Shown: one piece after another, positions 50,101 to 60,300 of the stretch
Layout of the letters: the number at the start of each line of letters is the position of its first letter
Numbering within the stretch: position 1 is the first letter of the stretch
Notes under the pieces: generated by a model
What the model was told of the DNA's origin: nothing
Seen by the model: the letters and a program-made list of their open reading frames with translations, nothing else
The model's database searches: none
DNA from: Siphonodentalium dalli
Taxonomy: Eukaryota; Mollusca; Scaphopoda; Gadilida; Siphonodentaliidae
DNA: 64,000 bases
Assembly (NCBI GenBank): GCA_032622095.1
Contig: CP136065.1
Coordinates: 66,021,031 to 66,085,030 of the forward strand
Direction of reading: 5' to 3'
Made by a program: the position numbers and the translations under genes

Positions 50101-53100
50101 AACTTTTTTGTTATGTCATTGATAATATTTACCTGCCCATTATAGAAGGTGCCATGTACACTTTATTGGGGGCGCTGATTAGCCTGGAGTGACCCATGCC
50201 CACCTGATTGTCGCGGAAGCGAGTTTGCGATATGATGTCATCACGTACGAGCATATTGACTGCCTCGCAGTGTTATTCTCGGCTTAAATGTTTTATGGTA
50301 GAAGGTTATTCAACTAAGAATGGTATACTTTACAACAGGAAGCATGCACCCGAATTTCTAACTTGACAAACCACGAAAAATGACACTTGCGAAAATAATG
50401 TAATTTACAGTAGTATTATATATCGTAGTTCTCGGCGCTGTCAGTGAGACAATATTTTGACCATGACACCGTCTGGATAAAGTATACATTTCTATTTGAA
50501 AACCACTGCAATTTACAATGTAAAATGAATAGGTATGTGTATACTTATATCTAATAAATCATCATACATTCGGCACATACACGCACATTCGTACACCGAG
50601 TAGCAGAACGCGTGGCAATGTTTGTCCGAATGTCCAACGCCTCGCTGTGGAATTAATTATTTTTAGAACAGATGGCCAATGCGTACAAGCGCTATTCAAA
50701 TAAATAAAATTTAGGTTGCAATACATATTTTAGGTGATAACTTAATAAGAAGTTGTTGATGACATTTGAAGTGCAATTTTCAATTTCATAACGCACATGC
50801 TTTTCTATATCTTCTAACATGCTTCGGTTCACACAGTCCTTGTACGTTTCCTTATTTCTTTGTGAATGGCATGATTTATCAAAATCTGAATATTTATATG
50901 TTTGTTGACTTGTGTGCTTCATAAAAGTTCCGGTTTCAATTGAAAGTGAAATTAAGATTCCAGCAATTATATCAGATTCCAGGAATTATATCAGATTTTC
51001 GATAATCCTATTGAAAATGAAGATTCCGAGAATCATAACAGATACCAAAAATCATATTTAAAATCTGTGTTATTGCTGAAAAATTGGGGTCAAATATAGA
51101 TGTGATTAGGCATAATAGCCACGAAATTGATATTATATACATACAATTTTATATTATTAAAATTCCTTGAATTAAAAGTACTTACCTGCATTTATAAAAT
51201 ACTTAAAAACTTATTTTTAAATACTTTTTAAACTTAAAAAAGACAATACATATGAGCAATCTAACCCCAGTATACATGCCGTTCGACCATGGTGTAGTTG
51301 CCTTTCGGCCACAGTGTACTTGCCATTCAGCTGCGTTGCTAAACTGCAGTTACAAAGTCTGACACCACAGCCGAATGGCAAGTACACCACGATGACAGTG
51401 GACACTTGTTTTGTCCCGCAAGGTACAAATCATGACCACAAAGATTAGTCAACAATCGTTCCAATGCTATCATATTTACCTTATCAGGCTTAGTGAAGAG
51501 CTTGGCAGGCAGCGACGGTACAAAGTTGGTATCTTTCAATGTGACATTCTGTGATTTGCTAATAAGGAGACCCAAAGCTATATCACAGACTGCATACAGT
51601 TTCTGCAAAACAAAATTAAAAGAGAATGATTGGGCCATGGAAAATGCATGTATACATGTCCAGTTTTGTCAGAATTAATACTATATTTGATATTCAGTTC
51701 TCTGCGAAACATTCTATAATAAGGACATGGAATTAATTCAGAGAAACATTCAATTAAACTGTGTCATCATAAAGCTGACATCAATGCCATATGTGTCCTA
51801 CTGAGTTAAAGTACCACATACCAAAAGCCTTGATTGAAACACAAGAGCTGTATTTTCTTGCATGTGGCATTGGGAATAAGATATTGAGGTCATTCAGCAT
51901 TGTCACTTGATTTAGTAAAGACTGGATTCAAATCTCCCTCACTCGGTTCACTTAAGGAATCAGCCCTGTTAATTAGCGTTGGCCTAGGCAATAAGAAATT
52001 TTATTGGCTATTAATTAGCCTAGGCACATTTCAGAGACTGCTGATGTTTTGTTCAAAATTGAAACTAATTGCTGGAGATATGGTCTTAATGTTGCACTGT
52101 GGAAGTCCGCAGACGGCAACAATTCTACTGATAACAAGGATTACTGAGATATTAAACAAGGATTATCTTGATAATTTTAAACCAGACCCGACCAAAGTTT
52201 GCCATGAATGGCATGATAATGGACCAAGTTCAAATTCTAATCTAAAGTTATATGTAAAGCATGCAACTATGTGGATCCTAGGCTTTTTAGCCGAAGAACA
52301 ATTTCTGGCCTAGGAAAATTTCTGGTAATGAACAGGGCTGAGGAATAAACTATTTTAGTACAAGTGGCAACTCGAACACTCATAAATCCAGGGAAAAGGA
52401 TATCTGCTTGTTTGTATACCCAGTTACGTGAATAAAATTTTGGTGTCAAATATAACAAGAAGTTTTTGCACATTTTTATCTGAAACCTCCTTAAAATGAG
52501 GTTTATTAGTGAGGCTATGGGTGACGAAGAGTTTAAAGAGATGTGAAACACTCCGCTGAGGTGCAAAGTGAATAAACTTGCTCAAAGGCGGCATTTTAAT
52601 TAATTTGTATCAAATTTGACAGCACAGAACATCATTTTATCATATAAATAAAACATATTGATTCTCGTTAGAAAAATCATTCTCGTTTGTTTATCAGCGA
52701 TTTGTTCAGGACAAATGGCAGACTGTTTACATTTTGTTGTTGTTCAGATGTCGTTTACGAAATGGTACATCCATGTTTCAACAATAATAGTTTAAAGGTT
52801 ACCGTACACAATCCGATTCGATGGTCCCCATATCATCAGATTCCAACAACATTTCTTCAAAAGACACTTTAGTTATCAGAATCGACTAATTACCCAAAAA
52901 TATTGCTAACCACTGTCAACTCCAGTATCAAATTTTCCAGAAAGTGTTATATATCAACATTTTGTTCAATGCGATTTGGTATCGAGAGTATGTCGTTCAG
53001 CTCATCGAATATTTGTTAGGGCGTCAAATATTCCAGGTGGTGAAAAATAAAAGATTTTAAAAATCGATGCTTTGACTTGAATCAAATATTGTTTTTACCC

Positions 53101-56100
53101 CGAAGCCAAAGAAATAGTAATTTAGGAGCATTAATCGGATTATATATCTTTAATGAAACATTATTCAAAATATCAGTTTGAGGTAGTGAAATAAGCACAT
53201 GTCTTTAACCCTCGCATTCTAATGACACTAATACAGGGGTGATCTGGTTAGGCTAGCACTAAGATGTTAAAGCCACATTACATGTTTGAGCTCCTAATGG
53301 AGGGGCTATGGTTGTGATCAGGTTCTCGTTAGATCACTAAGTTGTTAAACAGGCGCATAGTTTCTGCTTGGATAAGTGACCACCGAGGGATTTTGGGTAT
53401 GCTTGCGTTAGCGATCTGTGCAGTGTCAAATGTGATCTACAAAATCGCAGTTTCCTAACAGTGTTTCAAATTTCTATTGGCTGGCGAAATAATTCGGGCC
53501 AAACTGAATAACACAATTCTTGCCATATTCATGTATTTCACAAGAAATTGATAGATCTTGCATATGAGTTCGTTGCAGTACAGTTCTGATTAAAATCAAA
53601 CTCAGATACTTCAGATACTGAGTCTGAGATAATCTGCTATTTTCGCATTACTGTCGCTAGAAATAACTTCCAGACAACACCTGCAGTATGACGTCACCGC
53701 CCACATTTAAATTTATATAATAGCTTTGATCAACACAATATACTTTCGGTTTCTTTTCCGCGAACCAACTTCATTTTCACAAAAAAAAACATGGCTTCTT
53801 CCATTTCAACCCCTATTAAGCCAAATTCAAAAGTTAAATCTACTACCTCAGATTGCTCGGTACTAAATGTTGAAATTCTTGATAATATTCAATTCTATTG
53901 GACATGTTAGCTAGTAATATTGATCAATTCTGGACTCTTCTTATATGCCTTTAAGCCAGTATTTAATTGGATGTCGTAAACTCTGAATTTGTAAACACTT
54001 TGTGGAATTAGCCATGTGGCAGAAAAGTTCTTACGCTATTTTTAGCTAATGGGCGGAGTTTACTTTGGCTGAAGGAATTCAGTCTTGGGTATTCCACGCG
54101 ACTATCGCCTGATTGGTTACATCGCTTTACTGATGATATTGCGATTGGCTGGCAATTGCGTAACTCCTGCTTGTAGTAATGGAACCCCTACCCAATTTAA
54201 ACATACTCAGTACCTGAGGCATCTAAGTATGATTTCAATCAGAACTGTGCAGTACAGTGATGATTCATGTAGATGGAAATGACATTAACAGGGATAACAA
54301 TCGATGTAAGGATTATTGAAACAATTTTAATATGGTGAAATGTGCCATTTATAGATGGATAAAATATTATATTATTATATATTATAATATAAATTGTATA
54401 CACCATGTGCCTCAGAGACCACGACTGACAAACTGACCTTATTGACATCTTCATCATCAGGATCCTGACCATCTTTGGTCTGTTTAATATTCTCTATCAT
54501 CCGTCGGAAGAAGGCATAATTGAAATTCTCTGACTTATTGATGAGAGGATCCATGATCAACCAGAGACACCTGCAATATGGAATGTACTATTATGGAATA
54601 CAGCCAAAATATAAAATATACTATCCAGGGGTTGCACTCCAAACAAAATTTCTGTTGAGTATAATAGGAGATGGCCTCATAAATGCTGGATTTAGGTAGT
54701 CGCATTTTAAACTAAATATTATTACAACCCATGTTGTTTAATCGGGTGAGAATCTACTGGTAAGATAAAACAAAGAAGTTGGAAAGTTAGACCTCCAATG
54801 AAGCAAGCCTTTAAAGACATTATGGACTTGTTCGAGTCAGTGAAACTGATAAGTTAGTATTCAGGCATTATGCCAACCTGGAAAATGTAGAATTCTACCA
54901 ACATCGCCGAAAATTTCAAAGAAATCGACCATACCACTCAATAGAAAACATCGTCAAAACTACGCTCAATTGTAAATATTTACATCTGGATTCAGGATGC
55001 AACAATCGACGACAAACAAACACAAATGATTTCGCCATCCAGTGTCAGTGCATTTAATTAATATATCAGAATGACAGTGCGTGTTGGCAATTTGGATTAA
55101 TATTCGTAAAAAGAACAACTTCGAGCAAGATTATTCTCCATTTCTATGGGATCACCCTAATGGAGTGTTTCACATCACTTTAAATGTGTAGCATTGGAAA
55201 ATAACACCTGAGTTACATTACTCACTCTTTAATGTTTTTGAGCACCTCCATGTGTTCATTTGATTTGAGATCAGGATCGTGAGCCAGTAGATGTATTGTG
55301 TATGGCAAGACGTAATCAGGTAATATACAGAACATTTTATCTGAAAACAGAGAACATCACATATCAATACTGCATGGCAATACCAAATACCATATGTCAA
55401 TACTACAGATCACATACAGACTTTCATTTTTAGAAAATGTAGGCGTGCAGAGTCCCGCTCGCTGGGTTTTGGCCAGGCGCGCGGTTTCTATCAAGATAAA
55501 ATAAACAGCGGAAATACATTCATAAATGCCGCGTAAATTGAATTAGTTTACTCACGATCGATGTCCAGTAAATCTCTTTGATGGTTTAACACTGCTTAAT
55601 CCACTATCCATAAGCACAAGTGAATGTTACACACTATGTTTTATATTGTACATGCTCCTATATTAATTGTAATTCATAATTATTAATAAGGAATCAATTT
55701 AATACTCCGATTCCATGCTGACAAAATAAATATCAACATCTCCCGGCCACGTGGTCTCGCTTTGATTTTCCAGGAATTTATGTGACGTCATAAGCCATAC
55801 ATAGAAATGTATTTTTAGCTTCGAATCATTCAGTCTCAGACAGATAGTGCATTCGACACGTCACACCGTGTGACCTCAAATAACTTAAACTGCTAATCAT
55901 CGGTGATCAAACGTCGGGCGGGTTGATTGACACCGCACTGTGAAAGTTGTGGAATTGGTAACTAGGTCGCGGCACCTTTGATCTCGCGACACATCATACA
56001 GGCATTCTCGCAACGCGGTAATAAAACGGAAAATGGGACACATTATTAACCAATCTTGTCTGGGTAGACACTGAACATAGCGTTATTAGGTTCGCTCTCT

Positions 56101-57316
56101 GTATTTGGCCTAGGTGCGCAATCGATCGCTCGCTGCCCCTGGTTTTCAATTTTAGCCGCGCGATGGTTTGCAAGAGCGATTGCGCGCCTCAAAAATGAAA
56201 GTCTGCACATACCGATATTAAAACCACATCAATAGTAAAGACAGTAAGACACATAACATCCATTTTGAGTCCAACTATAAAATCGATTGAATCTTTGAAT
56301 GAGGTGTGCAAAAAAATATATTTAAATTATCAACTATTATTAACTATCAATTTTATAGTCCTATCAACTCAGTGGGTCAACTTAATTTGTTTAAAAACAA
56401 CCTATATTGTACATGCCTATAAATTCTCTTCATTTGGGCACACTGCGGACCCACAAGGCTGGTGAGAGAATTGACATCAAGGGGACTTAATTTCTACTTC
56501 AAGAAGTGATTTTTTGTTCTGCTCAAATGGAAAATTTCACATTCATATTCAAATACATGAAGAAATTGTCATTCATCGGCACTTGTGGGCCCGCAGTGTG
56601 CCCATCTGCTTTGAGCTACACGTGATGAAGCGTGCTATATATTGTTATTACTAAGGCCAATAAATAAAATATCTGTGTTCTCAGGCAATTAGATCTCAAT
56701 GAGGCTATTTTTTTTCTCTCTCAAAATTGGAAAAACATACTCCTGAAACATTTCCGTTGTTCAAATCCAATATTTATAACATAAAATATTGTGAAAAAAA
56801 GTTTGAAGAGGCTATATAAAAGGAAATTTCAATGAAAATGGAGGTGCCTGAATTTTTATTTATTTGGCCGGATGGGAATATTTTGGGCACAACCTTTTCA
56901 GGCTTAATTTGAGGGAATTTAAAGGCCTGTATCACCTTCATGGTAAACAGTTTTATTAATTAATATACTCACTGCCAGCAGATGGGTTTTGCTTGAGAAA
57001 CTCTTTCCTCTTGCTAATATTAGCTATGATATACTGTTTGATTTGAGCCCGCCTTTCTCTCTGCGGATCGTTAGCACCTAAGGATAGTATACTCATATAC
57101 TCTAAAGGAAGTCGCATAGATAACAGTCCCTTATTGAGTTTGGCAGCAAACTGGACTCGGACCTGATAGCAGCTATCCTGAAATGCGAGACACAATGTCA
57201 TTCTCTTCATTTTTAACCCTTTCATGAGGGTAATGACGAGAGCTGGGCAGGGGCAGCATTTAAGATCCCGTGCCAGCGCATTCTCTTACATATGCGATTC
57301 TCCCATAGGGAGCCGA

Positions 57317-57352
<36 letters not shown>

Positions 57353-60300
57353 CAATGAAAATAATTATAAAGTCAAGGTAAATATTGTTAAGCCAATGTA
57401 TTCTCTTCTATATGAAAGGCTCCCCATGTGGACTTGCATATATAAGAGAAGGCATTGGCACACTGACAGGGTTTTCGCAAAATTTCAGGAAGCTCTCAGG
57501 AAGGGTTAAATTAGTATATTTTTGGGATTTGAATGCTGTCCATTGCTCAACGCAATCCGTGAAATAGTGTGTCTGACATTTAACAGAATGAGGTCCCTAG
57601 AGGGTGAATTTAGTGATGCTACTCTGCACTGTGGGCTAGCATCACCAAATTCATCCTCTGGGGACCTTAATCGGCTCAGGCCTCGGGAAGTATATATAGT
57701 CTCAAATTAACATGCTTTTTAGTTACTTTTTCCTTTCTATTCAGTTTCAATATCCCCTAATTTGCAGAAGATAAAATGCATAATCGAGGTGACTAATGGG
57801 TGATCATCACTACCTTCAACTGGAGAACTTCAATCTGATCCTAGGTCTCCCATAGTTGTTGAGGCCTAAGCAGAATGAGGTTCCCAGAGGGTAAATTTGG
57901 AGATGCTAGCACGCTGTGCAGGATAGTCACTAAATTCACCCTATGGGGACCTAATTCTGCAAATGTCACACACAATTTCTGGGCTTGGCTCAATGTTGCC
58001 ATGTGCCTCTTCTTTTATCACTTCATTAAATGTGGATCATAAATCTGGGTTAATCAGGAACAAACTTTGATATCATTGGACAGCTCATGTCGGCCTGTGT
58101 CATGAACCTTACTGACTGAGCCAACCACATTTCCACTAAATCTGATTTTAGCCTCACTATTTGAGGTCGCCAGAGGGTGAATGTGAATGATGCTAGTGCG
58201 CTGTGTCATGCAACGTCGCTGCATTCAATGTAGTGAAACTAAGCCGAAACAGCGGGCTAGCATCACTAAATTCACATTCTGGGGAGCTCATTCCACTTAG
58301 GCCTCATCTTCTCTGGAAATTATCTCTATTATCAAATTAACCAGATGTTTTTTAGTTTCTTTAGAAAGTTTCTTTTACTTTTTGAAGTTAGTTTCTATAT
58401 CTGGAAAAAAAAAACGATTGAACAAAGAAACTCTGGACGAACAGACGAGGTCAATCCAGTATACCCCCCCCCCCCCCCCACATTCTCTTAGGCCAAAAAA
58501 AATAAGTGTTTTGGTTCTCGGGCAATATTTTTTTCAAATCAATGAGGGAAGGAGGGTTTTATATTTTGGCCTTAGAGAGTTGGAGTATAACAGTGTCTGA
58601 GAAACAGAGAGTAAACTTTGAATCGCCTAAATTACACTTCTTTAAGCTTTATATATGGCAATAATTCAGTGTCTTACATTTAGTAGCAGTGCTAGCGTTT
58701 GAAACTGTTCTCTGGTGATAATTTCATTGAAACATGTTTCTTCAGCCAGCTTTAACATACAACACCCAGCCTGGAGTCTCAGTCGAGCCAATTCTGGCTT
58801 GCTGCAATAGTCAAAGGTTAATGATTATAAATAGACTGAACCATACAGGCATGTTGGCTCTTTCTCATTTTACATTTACATATACATTCATTTACATTTT
58901 ATTTTCCAAAATATTTTCAAGTTAGTGGGCGAGTGGAATTGAGTACCTGGGTGAAAACAACACAGAAAATCATTCAAAATGGGTATTTTACATATAACAA
59001 GAGTGTCTCTGGTATGCCCATGGTATATCCAACAAATAGTCATAGCTCTGGTGAAAATTGGAGGGCAGAACTCAAATTTTAACTTGTCCTGTATTTTGGA
59101 CTACTAAACTAACATACCAAATTTCATTCCATTCAGTTCAAATTTTCTAAAGTTATCATCCAAAAATGAAAATCTGAGTGCAAATTCCAACAAAAAGGGC
59201 CATAACTCTAGTGAAAAAACATAAACAAAACATAAACAAACTAATTGAACACTCAATTGAATGCCCTCATAGTAGTGAATATCCATACCAAATTTGATTC
59301 AGATCCGACAACTGGTGGTGGTCGGACAGAAGGATGGAGGGATAGATGTCTGGACAGATGGAATGACAGAGGTACAAGGTCAACCCAGTATACCCCCGAT
59401 TCTCTTCATGAGTGGGGGTATAATTATAATGAAAATGTGTAAATGACTTAAGATTTATACATGGTTCTTTGTGTACTTGAGTGTATTTAACTCGCATTCT
59501 TGACTCATGATAATTCTTTTATTAGATATTTTCTGTTGAGTATGGTAGGAGATGGACCCATAATTGGCTGGATTTAGGTAGTCTCCCTTTAACCCTTTAC
59601 CCAACAAACTGGCCAAAAACGCCCAAATAAAGCTTCAACAGCCTAAAATATCTTCGGTCTGTCTCAATAACACCATACAAATATGGATATCATTGGAACC
59701 GGTTCATTGACCACATTGTGATAGTTACAGTTATGCCCTGTGCCAATGCATTCTCTTATATATGCGAGTCGACCATAGGTCGCCTCGCATATATAAGAGA
59801 ATGCATTGGCCTAAAAACACTTTTTACCATTTTTTCTTACATTCTTTAACAATTTTATAATTTGCTCTTACATTTTTTAACAATTTTTATAATATTTTTC
59901 TACATTCTTTGACAATTTTATCATTTTTAATATGTGTTAAGCCAATGCATTCTCTTATATATGCGAGGCGACCTATGGACGACTCGCATATATAAGAGAA
60001 TGCATTGGCACAGGGCCGTTCTGTTGGGTAAAGGGTTAATATATTAGATAAACTTACTTGATTTTACCAGCTTCCATGAGATCACCTTCATGGATAATGA
60101 CTGTGAATAACAGTCTCAGCGTTGATGTGCCAGAGTTGTTGGAATTGCTTTTCAAGCCTAACAGCCACCGCACCAGCAATTTCATTGCCTGGACCTAAGG
60201 GAAATTGTCAAAGGGAGGTTATTCTAAGCTGGCCTTGTTCTAATGGTTTATAGATGTTTTAGAGTGAAAACACATTTCCTTTTATGGACTTTGTATCAAT

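Larger units (their letters stand above)
43593..50692. mobile_element. ISL2EU-type DNA transposon with YqaJ nuclease and THAP-DDE transposase
   Basis: The left terminus reads GCGTTTGTACGCATTG (43593-43608) and the right terminus, inverted, GCGCTTGTACGCATTG (50677-50692), 15 of 16 identical. TA lies immediately outside each. The 7.1 kb interior holds two convergent two-exon genes. The first is a plus-strand SAP/SWIM/YqaJ-like nuclease protein starting 126 bp from the left end. The second is a minus-strand THAP plus DDE_4-type transposase. A YqaJ-type exonuclease alongside a Harbinger-like transposase is the known plan of ISL2EU elements. The element sits in the PDS5 intron between the 51480-51602 and 42767-42820 exons and has itself been hit by a family P palindrome at 46737-46949. 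Both genes have one apparent frameshift, so this copy is probably recently dead or the assembly has errors. Confidence 0.85.

Noticed and set aside
51900-52313. 137-residue plus-strand open frame
   Set aside because: Most of it lies inside an inverted-ended MITE (51961-52340) and no domain is recognisable.
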